A program made the translations under genes and the position numbers. Below, one piece after another: positions 1-9,001 of a DNA stretch of 64,000 bases. Each line of letters opens with the position of its first letter. The first letter of the stretch is position 1. The notes under the pieces were generated by a model. That model was not told where the DNA came from and did not search any database. It was given only the letters and a program-made list of their open reading frames with translations. The DNA lies in assembly GCA_965221205.1 (NCBI GenBank), contig OZ244870.1, positions 2,852,001 through 2,916,000 of the forward strand. The letters run 5' to 3'. This DNA comes from CBDFMG01 sp965221205 [NCBI: bacterium] (GTDB taxonomy: Bacteria > SM23-31).

Positions 1-268
1 GAACTGCCTTGCTGAATTCTATTGTTGTTGCCTCATTGGCTCCTGCCCTCCATGGCTCACCATAAGGCACCAAATCTCCAAAAATTACTCTGTCCCGTTT
101 TGCCGGGCTGTGGTATTCAACCGTGACATCTGTTGTACCTATAGTCTGCATTACCATCGACTTCGTACTGGGTTTCACCTCCTCACTAACAGCTATGCCT
201 CCTGCATCTCCCGAACATGAAATCACAAGCAAACAGAATATAAGAAATCCTGATAGTAATTTATACAT
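1..268 (-). CDS. DUF2911 family lipoprotein (3' end outside window)
   Basis: The minus strand from ATG at 268 reads an open frame to the window edge (89 codons). It begins with a lipoprotein signal peptide: a hydrophobic stretch, then a lipobox ending LVISC at about residue 18. The rest matches the start of the DUF2911 domain, with the segments YHSPAKRDR, VPYGEPWRAG and ANEATTIEF. A strong Shine-Dalgarno sequence, GGAGG, lies 271-275, six bases upstream of the ATG, and fixes the start. DUF2911 proteins are periplasmic or outer-membrane lipoproteins of unknown function, common in FCB-group bacteria. The C-terminal part is not visible. Recognition rests on the conserved N-terminal core only. 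Confidence 0.8.
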   Translation of the reverse strand, partial: MYKLLSGFLIFCLLVISCSGDAGGIAVSEEVKPSTKSMVMQTIGTTDVTVEYHSPAKRDRVIFGDLVPYGEPWRAGANEATTIEFSKAV

Positions 269-611
269 AATCAAACCTCCAATTACTTTAAGTTTGTTAC
301 TATTATATTGATCAATAGTTTTTATTAATCGTCAGAAATATCTAATAAATAGATGTTCAAAAATGTGCCTTGGTGTGAATCTGTAAATTTAATGAGATGA
401 TATAGATTTGCGGATACCAAAATAATGTTATTCTGAGTAGTATGCAACAAAAAATTTAACTATCTACAAAGTCAATTATAGATGATTGATGAAGAAAGAA
501 GTGAATTGTACGAGAGTTTACACAAATTTAGGATTACCGAGGCAATCAGGAGAAGTAAGGGGAAATGCAGAAGATATCACCTGTGGAACTTAGGCGATTT
601 CATGAATAGTA
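269..611. other. Intergenic stretch with a possible small-gene remnant
   Basis: AT-rich and mostly featureless. On the plus strand, 482-606 encodes a short peptide beginning MIDEERSELYESLHKFR. After a frame change near 566 it continues as SPVELRRFHE and stops at the TAG ending at 606. This could be a frameshifted small gene, but I see no ribosome binding site and do not recognise it. Confidence 0.3.
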
Positions 612-806
612 TTAATTATGATAAAACGGTATGGAAGCAAAATCAAGCGCATTGCTAAGAACAGCCATTTCTACATCAATAATTTTTCTCTCACCGAAAT
701 TATTCACTAATATAATAGTTACAACCTGATCTTCAATACTGATATACTCTATATTCTTAACATGATCTTTTGAAAGCGATTTTGTTGAAGTAAAGTGCGC
801 AGTCAT
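612..806 (-). CDS. Small CooT-like protein
   Basis: A 64-residue protein. The start is placed at 806 because GGAGAGG sits eight bases upstream. A longer frame beginning at 884 has no such signal. The core, around residues 17-45, reads as a beta-rich segment with LVNNFGERKIID. This resembles the LxNxFGExK signature of CooT/DUF-type small nickel- or RNA-associated proteins. The second-position cysteine that binds metal in CooT is absent here, and the N-terminus is 10 or so residues longer. It stands alone, between the DUF2911 gene and the 608-residue conserved gene. The family assignment is tentative and rests on one motif. Confidence 0.4.
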   Translation of the reverse strand: MTAHFTSTKSLSKDHVKNIEYISIEDQVVTIILVNNFGERKIIDVEMAVLSNALDFASIPFYHN

Positions 807-1027
807 TTTGATTTCCTCTCCATATTTATACGTAGTGTTTAATGGGTAAAAAGGCAAACGCCGTGCCATTGTAACGTATGACACAATACAATCTTATCTT
901 TCTAACTCAATAATCTCGAAAATGGTTAGTGGCCATTATATTGAAAGTGATAATAACTAATAATTATGTACAGATTTTTGTACAGTTGTCTAAATCGAGT
1001 CAATTGTGGAGTAAAATGTGATGGATA

Positions 1028-2854
1028 TTAATTTACAAATTCTACCTCTGAAACATTTTCCAATTTGGCAGAGATTGATTTGAGGCGGGTTTTCTGAAGA
1101 AGAACTGTATCTGCGATTGAATCCAGATTTTCACCGGGGAACGCCCTCTTTTTTGATAGCTCGAGACAATAATCCATTCCTTCTTCGAGATTGCTTTTGA
1201 ATTGATGCAGGGTTTCGATCTCTTTTGGAGCGTTACCGCAACTATTTACTTTTTTTTCAAAAAAATCAACATACATTTCAATTTCGCTAGCAAACATATG
1301 GGGCCGCTCGGGCGGTACTAATGATTTGCCTCTCCCGTATATATGGTCAACCATTTCCATCAATGAATACGTTTCATTAAACCATGCAATATTCGGACCG
1401 GGGCAAATTGACGGAGGTGTACTCTTATTTCCATTTGATATTCCAAGTTTTATCAATGCACCATTGCCCAAATGATCACATATGCAGGTTTTTTCTACGA
1501 TCTCCGTAAACCGATTTTCATACTCACCATTTAGATCAGGCATTCTGTTTAATTCATCTAATTTCAATGTCTGATACTCTTTAGAGGCAAGACAAATCGG
1601 CACATCGGTGAACTCGGTATTGGAAACAAGAAATCCTTTCGGACATGGTGAACCAGGTGTACTTTTATTTATTCTATCCTTTGTCCATAATTCCGAGCCA
1701 GAATTTTTTACGTTATTAAACGGAACACCTATGGGAGATACATTGCTCAAATACAACTCATCTTTTCCAGCTTTTTTTAACAAATCAACAGTTGGATCAT
1801 CTACACAGGTAGCTTCCGGAACCAGTAAAAAAGGAGAGGCTAAGCCGGTACGGTCCAATTTGAAATCCTCCAGAAGTCTGCAGATTTCACCGTTGTTCCC
1901 AATTCCACCTTGAACAGTAATGAGCGATCTTTCTTTCAGGTTGCTATCAGGAAACTCCTTATCCATTTTTTTATAATACACCTGCACCTGCTGCTGAAAT
2001 TCCGTAACTAATTGGTCCTTTTTCTCTTTAAACTTCTGGAGAATACTCGACAGGAGATTTCCGTTTGAAGGGAATGCATGACCACCACAATTCAATCCCG
2101 ACTCAATCCGGAATTCCGAGACTTCCAGCCCTTTACGTGCAAGAAATTTACCTTGGATAAGCGCTGAGCGGTAATCACTCACCTTAAGCACTATCTTTTT
2201 CTTAATATCTCCAGTTTCATTGCGGTAAAAGTCACTGAATTTGGCCATATAGCTAAACAAACTCTGATTAATACCGGCTGAAAAGACGATGCTCGAATTA
2301 AGTTTACTCTCGGCATATCCTTTCAATGCCAATTTTGCGTCGCTTAACATATCTACAATGGAACCATTATTCCTGAGCTGTTTAGTCCGGTCGAGTTTGA
2401 CCATAATATTGACATCAATTGAACCGGGAATAATTTCCTGTGTCAGTTCGCATGCAAGGCCTTCGCGTACATGACCATCTTTCATTGAAATAAGTTTATT
2501 ATATTCCTTCTTCAGGATGCTGGTATCTGGCAAAAGATCAAAATATTTCTTTTTATCGTTGTTTTTGAAAAACGGCATATTTCTGATGGTTGCAATCTTG
2601 ATATCGACAATATCGTACACCATATCGAGATATGCAGTTATCCGTTGTGCTCTACTGTCAACATCCTGTGGTGATATTGTAGAAAAAGGTAGATTATACT
2701 CTTCGCTGTAATATTTCCGTATCTTATCTAGGAGAATATCATCCACCAGCGATATAACGGAAGAAATTCCAAAAGGAGCAACACGAATCGGGGAATCAAC
2801 CGAATGCCCCGTACCCATTACCGGTATGAAGAAATCGTGATGATAATTACTCAT
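1028..2854 (-). CDS. Conserved protein of unknown function, 608 aa
   Basis: A full-length soluble-looking protein with no signal peptide or membrane span. It opens FFIPVMGTGHSVDSP and continues with a conserved-looking block around GISSVISLVDD. Later blocks include GSIDVNIMVK (about 145-155), KVSDYRSALIQGKFLARKG (about 225-243), ESGLNCGGHAF (about 250-260) and ITVQGGIGNNGE (about 313-324). Cysteine-bearing motifs follow: GSPCPKGFLVSNTEF, KTCICDHLGNGA and SICPGPNIAW. Beta-strand/glycine signatures such as VQGGIG are reminiscent of FMN-dependent TIM-barrel enzymes, and the clustered cysteines could bind an Fe-S cluster. Both are inferences. I recall close relatives in Bacteroidetes and allied phyla, without an assigned function. 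It is transcribed alone. Confidence 0.75.
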   Translation of the reverse strand: MSNYHHDFFIPVMGTGHSVDSPIRVAPFGISSVISLVDDILLDKIRKYYSEEYNLPFSTISPQDVDSRAQRITAYLDMVYDIVDIKIATIRNMPFFKNNDKKKYFDLLPDTSILKKEYNKLISMKDGHVREGLACELTQEIIPGSIDVNIMVKLDRTKQLRNNGSIVDMLSDAKLALKGYAESKLNSSIVFSAGINQSLFSYMAKFSDFYRNETGDIKKKIVLKVSDYRSALIQGKFLARKGLEVSEFRIESGLNCGGHAFPSNGNLLSSILQKFKEKKDQLVTEFQQQVQVYYKKMDKEFPDSNLKERSLITVQGGIGNNGEICRLLEDFKLDRTGLASPFLLVPEATCVDDPTVDLLKKAGKDELYLSNVSPIGVPFNNVKNSGSELWTKDRINKSTPGSPCPKGFLVSNTEFTDVPICLASKEYQTLKLDELNRMPDLNGEYENRFTEIVEKTCICDHLGNGALIKLGISNGNKSTPPSICPGPNIAWFNETYSLMEMVDHIYGRGKSLVPPERPHMFASEIEMYVDFFEKKVNSCGNAPKEIETLHQFKSNLEEGMDYCLELSKKRAFPGENLDSIADTVLLQKTRLKSISAKLENVSEVEFVN

Positions 2855-3339
2855 TTTTGTTCCTGCACATGACTGATTTCATTTTAATTGAGAGTTCTGG
2901 TAATTTTTAGTTCAATAGTCCACCAGTCCTTCATCATTTTCGGAATTACTGCTTCAGATACTACAAAACTTGAAAATTATTGAAATAAAAGGTTAATATA
3001 AATATTTTTTGCCAAAATGCAAAGTTATTATTCAGTTATTACTTGTTGTAGTGCATAATAATGGATTACTTTTAGAAATTATATGGAGATGATTTTTGAA
3101 CAAAGAGGGCTATCATAATGATTTTATTTTCTAATTAAAGTGGATTTTAGTTACTATTCTATTTTGTTTGAATGTTACATTATAAGATGATGGAGTTACC
3201 ATTCGTCTTATGAGTACGAACTTCACCATTACTTCCTAAAATTTATTCTTGATTATTAAACTTCACTTTTCCGGTATGAAGCAAATCTTCCGACTAAAAT
3301 AACATCTGGTATAAAAATATGCTTTTTATGTTGCGGGTC
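2855..3339. other. Intergenic, nothing recognised
   Basis: 485 bases of AT-rich sequence between two minus-strand genes. It probably contains the promoter of the 608-residue gene. No RNA gene, repeat or open frame that I can support. Confidence 0.4.
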
Positions 3340-5028
3340 TCATTGTATGATCCAGACAAATACACCGATTAATAACCCTACAGCCACCCAGGATGCAAGA
3401 AAACCCACTATACTAACACGGGACGGCTTCATAATCTCAAAATCCGGATGATCGATCACAACCGAGCGTGGAGTTGGTTTTGTACCTTCTGGAAGGGTAA
3501 GCGGTTCGGCTTCGGGTTCACCCGGCAGGACCGGAGTACGAAGACATTCATAAACACGATCCAGCATCTCTTTATCCTGTGGTTTTGTAAACAGACTCAC
3601 AACCACCATGACAACCAGTCCTACTGTCAAATAGAAAATCATTTGCCAGGGAAGAGAAATGTTACCGTCGTACAACATGAAATCGGGAAGGAAACGGGCA
3701 AAATGTGCATTAAAGTCCCAGCCGATGAGATCGATCCTGCTGGTGAAAAACCAGGCCGCAAAACTACTCATCGTTGAGACCCAGGCACCAGCGGATGTCG
3801 CTTTTCTCCAGAAAAAGCTTGCCCATATAGCGATTCCCATCATGGCATACACTTTCCAGATAACTTCTAAACCCTGCACTACACCCGAAATTGCGAACGC
3901 TACGATAATGCCAAAGATAACAACAACTACAGAGGCAATTCTCCCTATCAGAATATAATGCTTATCATCCTGGTCAGGCTTGATCAAAGGTTTATAAATA
4001 TTTTCCGTGAACAGTGCGGCTGAGGAAACCATAAAGCAATCACAGGAACTCATGACCGCTGCCAGCATGGAAGCGACAAAAACACCGATGAGACCCGGCG
4101 CTATATTTGGCAGGAAATCACGTCCGAGGAAACCCCAAACAAAGTCGGAATTGACAGATGTGCCTGTATATAAGCCAATACCACATAGACCTGTCAGAAC
4201 CCATGCGATCGTGCATATTCGTTTGAGAAACATCCCACCGACGAGTCCTACTCTCGAGTCATACTCGCTTTTGCCAGCACCGCACATTGCCATGACATGA
4301 GGAGACGTAACCCAGCCAATAAGTGCATTAAGGGTAATTACTATGATATACAGTGTCGTGATCTCACCGGGAGTTACAATCTCAAACATTGACGGATCAT
4401 TGACAATTATTTTTAATCCTCCCAAACCTCCCACTGCACTGAGAACAAACGGCAAAACCATAAATGAGAGCACGAAGGTTAAAATGCCCTGAATGAAATC
4501 GGTGATTATCACTGCTTTCAATCCACCAAGCACACCATAAAATACGAACAGACCTGTCAGTGCAAATATGGCAAGAGCAGTGCTGATTGCACCACCGGTT
4601 ACCGCTGTAATGAGGGCGCTCGATGCTCTGAGCGTTACACCAATATTGACTGATAATTGTGCCATGCCGACCAGAGCGAAAAGGACGGCTACACTCCGAC
4701 CATAACGCTTGAATAAATAATCTGCTGTTGTTACCGCTCTCATACGCCTGAACAGCGGAGCCAGTAACCAGTAAAACGGCGTGGCAAACAACCATAACCA
4801 CTGATACCAGATCCCTGAAGCCCCGGACACATAAGTCTTCGACACTACGGTGACCGCCTGATCCGTATTTGTCCCCGTTCCGAAGTTAAAAAACGTCATC
4901 ATGGTCTTTCCGAAGTTACGCTCAGTGATAAAAAAGCTTGACGCTGTTTTTATCTTTCTGGCACTCCAGACTCCTATCACCACTAAACTGCTTAGATATA
5001 CAATAATGACGAGCCAATCAATAAGCAT
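3340..5028 (-). CDS. Sodium:solute symporter (SSS family)
   Basis: A 562-residue polytopic membrane protein of the solute:sodium symporter family. The N-terminus MLIDWLVIIVYLSSLVVIG is TM1 and is followed by the typical FFITERNFGKT loop. GTGTNTDQAVT, near residue 50, lies in the region that holds the sodium site. About 13 membrane segments are visible. The family is usually 480-550 aa. Here a hydrophilic stretch of about 70 residues (RVYECLRTPVLPGEPEAEP onward) sits before a last TM helix near 535-560, as in many FCB-group symporters. The substrate cannot be read from sequence. Neighbours are conserved-unknown genes and pseudogenes, so context does not help. Confidence 0.88.
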   Translation of the reverse strand: MLIDWLVIIVYLSSLVVIGVWSARKIKTASSFFITERNFGKTMMTFFNFGTGTNTDQAVTVVSKTYVSGASGIWYQWLWLFATPFYWLLAPLFRRMRAVTTADYLFKRYGRSVAVLFALVGMAQLSVNIGVTLRASSALITAVTGGAISTALAIFALTGLFVFYGVLGGLKAVIITDFIQGILTFVLSFMVLPFVLSAVGGLGGLKIIVNDPSMFEIVTPGEITTLYIIVITLNALIGWVTSPHVMAMCGAGKSEYDSRVGLVGGMFLKRICTIAWVLTGLCGIGLYTGTSVNSDFVWGFLGRDFLPNIAPGLIGVFVASMLAAVMSSCDCFMVSSAALFTENIYKPLIKPDQDDKHYILIGRIASVVVVIFGIIVAFAISGVVQGLEVIWKVYAMMGIAIWASFFWRKATSAGAWVSTMSSFAAWFFTSRIDLIGWDFNAHFARFLPDFMLYDGNISLPWQMIFYLTVGLVVMVVVSLFTKPQDKEMLDRVYECLRTPVLPGEPEAEPLTLPEGTKPTPRSVVIDHPDFEIMKPSRVSIVGFLASWVAVGLLIGVFVWIIQ

Positions 5029-5231
5029 AATCCGATTTCTCCTCTACCAATATTCTGAAATTGATTAATTGGTTTTTGTTGAACTGTGATGTCAATTTGA
5101 TATAAGAGCCTGAATAACACAAATGAAATAAAATATATTGGAATTTGAAAGGATAATAAAAAAAAGCAAGACTATAAGTATCTCTTTATTTCTAACACAG
5201 AGTATCCAAAAAATTACTCTGACGAGGCACA

Positions 5232-5460
5232 TTAATAACCTGTAATCTGCTTCAGAAAGTAGTTCTCGCAGCTTCCTTCACGATACACGTCCAATATGGT
5301 AAAGTGCAAGGCTCCACTAAACGGTATCACGTGTTCGTACGGAATCAGTACAACCCTTACCCATGCCGAGTTTGTCAAGCTGCTCCATATAGGCAGTATC
5401 ATGTGCCTCGACACAGATCATCTTCGAATCGATCGAGAAGTCGTTCACAGAGATTCAGGA
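5232..5460 (-). pseudogene. Fragment of an amidinotransferase/arginine deiminase-like gene
   Basis: The minus strand encodes MICVEAHDTAYMEQLDKLG in one frame, near 5428-5372. In a second frame it continues VLIPYEHVIPFSGALHF, then ILDVYREGSCENYF, and stops at 5232. These match the C-terminal part of the ADI/glycine amidinotransferase superfamily, whose consensus is roughly VPYxxxxPFGGxLHC and TxDVYREG. The catalytic cysteine after LH is replaced by phenylalanine, and the two parts are out of frame. No N-terminal half is recognisable upstream. It is therefore a decayed C-terminal remnant. The superfamily call is an inference from one conserved stretch. Confidence 0.45.
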
Positions 5461-5995
5461 AAATCATCTCTTTGCTTTTAAATATGAAGTCCACATAAAC
5501 CTGCCTGAACGCCCGGTTTTCCAACCTCCAATAATATTTCAATTATTCACATTATTTCAAGCCGGGAAGTTGAATAACTTCAACCGTCAAATGAGGAAAT
5601 TTTCCTGATTCGCTGAATCCAAAACTATTGAAAATAATAAGTTGCTCTTAGTGTTTCTTGAGCAATTTGTGTCGGAACTGCTCTTATGGCTTGATACAGA
5701 ACGGTCAGGATGCAGAATATTTAAGCTTATTTCAAGATCTTTTAGGCTGATTTGTATAAGTCAGCCTTTTTATATGAAATTACCACGATTAATTTCAAGA
5801 AAGCACGAAGATCGTTCTACCCGAGAATTAAAAAGTCCTTGGAGAAACAAATTACACTCCTTATAAAATTATTCCAAAGTGTCAAAGATGTTTTGGCAAC
5901 GCGCATCACAATTCTACAAAGCATCACATTCCAACTTAAATTAAATAAATATTTTTTAAAATTAATTGATAATAATATCAAAATATACTTTATAC
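5461..5995. other. Intergenic, one terminator-like hairpin
   Basis: Low-complexity AT-rich sequence between two pseudogenes. The only structure I can support is the hairpin listed at 5744-5771. The short open frames here do not resemble proteins. Confidence 0.35.
5744..5771 (+). terminator. Rho-independent terminator-like hairpin
   Basis: AGGCTGA (5744-5750) pairs perfectly with TCAGCCT (5761-5767) across a 10-base loop and runs into a T-tract on the plus strand. No plus-strand gene lies upstream, so it may be left over from a lost gene or end an unseen RNA. Confidence 0.5.
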
Positions 5996-7446
5996 ATGAG
6001 GTGTATTACGAAAACTATGCAGGTATATATATTCAGTTTACTTTTACTGCTTATAGCAGTGTTTTCCGTATCTGCACAGGAAAAGGCCAACAAACCGGGC
6101 TTTGAACCGGTTTACTACGATGTTGTGCAGAAGCTCATGGAGTTTGAATTTGAAAATTCTGATGTTATGGAAACTGCCAACATGCTGACCAATATTTTTG
6201 GTGGACGGAATTGGAAAACACCTGCATATCGTGCAGCAGCAGAATGGGCTCGAGGCCGGCTCACCGATTTGATGAAATTACCTCAGCAGGGGATCTTGAA
6301 CAATATCGTGGAAAATTACAAGGTAGTATCATATTCAGAATGCCGATACAGGAGATCTCGCCCTATTTTGGTGTCCAAATGATGGACCGGCCAGGCACCT
6401 TTCGCCATGAAAACGGCTATCCCGTGGAGTGGCCCGGCGAACGGCTCGATGAGATGGCGAAAGTCCCCATTACTCCTCCGGTCCCGAGAGAACGTCGCAG
6501 CCGCTGTTCCAATGAATTGAGACAGCAAATTGTTGATTTTGTATTTGCCGAGGGTGCCGTGGCAATTGCAAAAACGGATCCTGTTCGTTATTTCGGATCC
6601 GTTGCCGGAACAGGCAGATACAATAAAGTAGAGAATCCATGGGATGTGGTTGCGCCCCCTCAACCCTTAGAGCTGGTTTTTGCAGTGGAACATTATAACC
6701 GAATATTGTATATTCTTGAAGAGGATATGCCAGTCGAAATGGAGATCGATGTCAAAACAACCGTTTACAGAGGTGACCCGAATGATTTTAACGTCATTGC
6801 CGAGATTCCGGGTACAGACTTGGCGCATGAAAATAGTTATAGTAGGCGGTCATCTTCAGTCTTTACCTCACGGAACCGGTGCCATAGATAACGCTGCCGG
6901 ATCAACGACTTCCATGGAGGCGGTACGCATTCTCAAGGCGATAGGTGCCAGGCCGCGACGTACTATTCGCGTTGGCCTCTGGGGTGGGCATGATGGAGGT
7001 GGATTAGCAGGCAGCCGGGCTCATGTTCGAAAACACTTTGCCGACCCGGTAACAAAGGAGTACAAAAAGGATTATGATAATCTTGTTGCGTATTTTAATC
7101 AGGATATCGGTCCCGGCATTATAAGGACTGTTTCTATCATGGGGAACGAAGAACTCCGGGGGCGATACTTACAGAATGGATAAAGCCCTTGCATAGCATT
7201 GGGATGTCACATCTTTCCACTACTGGACCGACACATGAGGCATACACTGAAGTCGGTTTGATTGGTTTTTATTTTAATCATGATGGATATGATATGCTTG
7301 ACTATATTGCCCACGTCAATATGGACACGTATGAACGCCTCTTTCCGGAAGGCATGATGCAGGCTTCGGTGGTCGTGGCAACTTTAGCGTATCATGCTGC
7401 CATGCGTGATGAAAAACTTCCCCGTGTTTGGCCTTTGCCATGGTAA
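5996..7446 (+). pseudogene. Broken M28-family zinc peptidase
   Basis: The N-terminus has a signal peptide (MRCITKTMQVYIFSLLLLL...SVSAQ; a second possible ATG is at 6017). Mature sequence then matches secreted M28 peptidases: YYDVVQKLMEFEFENSDV, PITPPVPRERRSR, DFNVIAEIPGTDL, GTGAIDNAAGSTTSMEAVR and the C-terminal THEAYTEVGLIGFYF. The reading frame changes near 6330, at an A-run near 6831 and at a G-run near 7158. A stretch after residue 110 does not match the family. Active-site positions are also lost: the usual HLDS reads HLQS (Asp to Gln), and the EE of the WGGEE motif reads HD. Lost catalysis plus three frame changes indicates a real pseudogene. Confidence 0.8.
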
Positions 7447-7645
7447 TGTGGAGATTAAGCTATTGAAGAGTAGTAAAGTAACCGTAAAGGTTCACAAATA
7501 ACGTTCCTCTTACCGGACATTTCCTGACTCGTTATGAATTCACGAGATAACAGAAAAGCCTCACGAATGATTTTGCGAGGATTTAATAAATCTGTTTGCA
7601 TCAAATGTCAGGAAAGGAATGCGAATGTACCACTTGCACTACATC

Positions 7646-8344
7646 TTATTTCAGGATTAATAAACGGTCGAGAATATTGTACATAATATCGTTAATCTGA
7701 TGAAAGGTTTCGCTTTGTGCCGATAAAATCTGATCTTCACTTTGGACATAATCCGATTGATCTATTTCGTCTTTACAGTTTTGTACAAGCTGCCGGACGC
7801 TCGTTGCTGTTGATTCAAGGTGAAACTGAAGGCCTAGAATGCGCTCGTTGTAAAGAAACGCTTGATTTTCGCATCCATCGCTCCGTGCAAGGTGGACTGC
7901 CCCTTCTGGCAAATCAAATGTGTCGCTATGCCAATGGAATGCATTGAACTTTTTCGGCAGAAGGTCAGACAATGTAGAAAACCTTGAATTGTCAGTAAGA
8001 TTGACAGGATACCAACCTATCTCTTTATGCTTATTCCGGTAAACGGTTGAACCAAGTGCATTCGCAATAAGCTGTGCTCCCAAACAGATACCTATAATCG
8101 GTTTTCCCAATTTGACCATACTTCGAATGAACGATTTTTCCTTAACAAGCCAGGGATACTTTTCTTCCTCACAAATAAACATTGGCCCGCCCATAACGAC
8201 AAGCATGTCAATATCTTCGGGGTTTGGTACGAGATCGGATCTATAAAGTTGAGTACCTGTGAGAGTATGACCTTTAGAAGTTGACCAATGTTCAACACCT
8301 GCTGGCCCTTCAAATGGAACATGCTGGAAATAATGTATCCGCAT
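7646..8344 (-). CDS. Class I glutamine amidotransferase (GMP-synthase-like)
   Basis: A 232-residue stand-alone GATase1 domain. The nucleophile Cys is at residue 87 in GICLGAQLIA. The catalytic His and Glu lie in LGLQFHLEST, near 171-173. The oxyanion-side VVMGGPM is near residue 50. The open frame runs upstream to 8464, but family alignment begins at MRIHYFQHVP, so the start is set at 8344. Such proteins hydrolyse glutamine or gamma-glutamyl compounds to release ammonia or amine. The gene is divergent from the methylamine operon about 660 bases away. A role with gamma-glutamylmethylamide is conceivable but unproven. Confidence 0.82.
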   Translation of the reverse strand: MRIHYFQHVPFEGPAGVEHWSTSKGHTLTGTQLYRSDLVPNPEDIDMLVVMGGPMFICEEEKYPWLVKEKSFIRSMVKLGKPIIGICLGAQLIANALGSTVYRNKHKEIGWYPVNLTDNSRFSTLSDLLPKKFNAFHWHSDTFDLPEGAVHLARSDGCENQAFLYNERILGLQFHLESTATSVRQLVQNCKDEIDQSDYVQSEDQILSAQSETFHQINDIMYNILDRLLILK

Positions 8345-9001
8345 TCGCTCAGTCTCGATTATAAAAACGTTCTGTCTATACAAGGTTTTACTTTTACGAT
8401 CAGTCCATTGAGGTATATTGTGAAAAGAAAGCAATAGTCCCCTGCAATACATCTGATTGCACATCGTCAGAATATGTTAGACAATTTAGGTTAAAAACTA
8501 AGAGATTGTTTTAGTATTTCCAAGTCTTTTTTTTCATTTCCTTTTTTATAAGGGTTCAGAACAATTTGGACAGATCTGCATCAAATATTAATGTAGATGT
8601 TGGTATGTTAATTCCTAAAAAGCCGTTTTTTGCTTGAAAAAGGAAGACCCAATTGTTAAGTTGCTATTATAATTAATAAAATCCCTGTTATTCTCTTTCA
8701 GAAAATTGATATGGGAAATATCAGACCTATATATGATTTGCATTTTAAATAAGACTTTCTTATTATAAATTTACAATGTACTTATGATGATTTTGTTCAA
8801 TAGATAAAAGAACGACAATTTCTTGTATTCTTTCCTTTACAAAGAAATGGTCTCCAAATTGAATAGAACAAATTGCCTCAATAAACGAATGAAGCTCTCT
8901 TCCATTCGACAAGCAAGCTAATCTATGACCGATAGTGAATGGTACCGCTATCGCCTGACAATCAGGTTTACTCAACATAAATAAAAGGAAACTTCATTAT
9001 T
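8345..9001. other. Divergent intergenic region upstream of the mgs-mgd-gmaS operon
   Basis: 657 bases of AT-rich DNA. It must carry the promoter of the plus-strand methylamine operon and probably that of the divergent amidotransferase, but no clear -35/-10 pair or operator stands out. A minus-strand open frame at 8763-8978 (71 codons) has no ribosome binding site and no recognisable similarity. I do not call it a gene. Confidence 0.4.

Noticed and set aside
4397-4801. 134-codon minus-strand open frame inside the symporter gene
   Set aside because: It overlaps the symporter in another frame and has no protein-like pattern. It is a shadow of real coding.
8763-8978. 71-codon minus-strand gene upstream of mgsA
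   Set aside because: No ribosome binding site and no recognisable motif. It occupies the expected promoter region.
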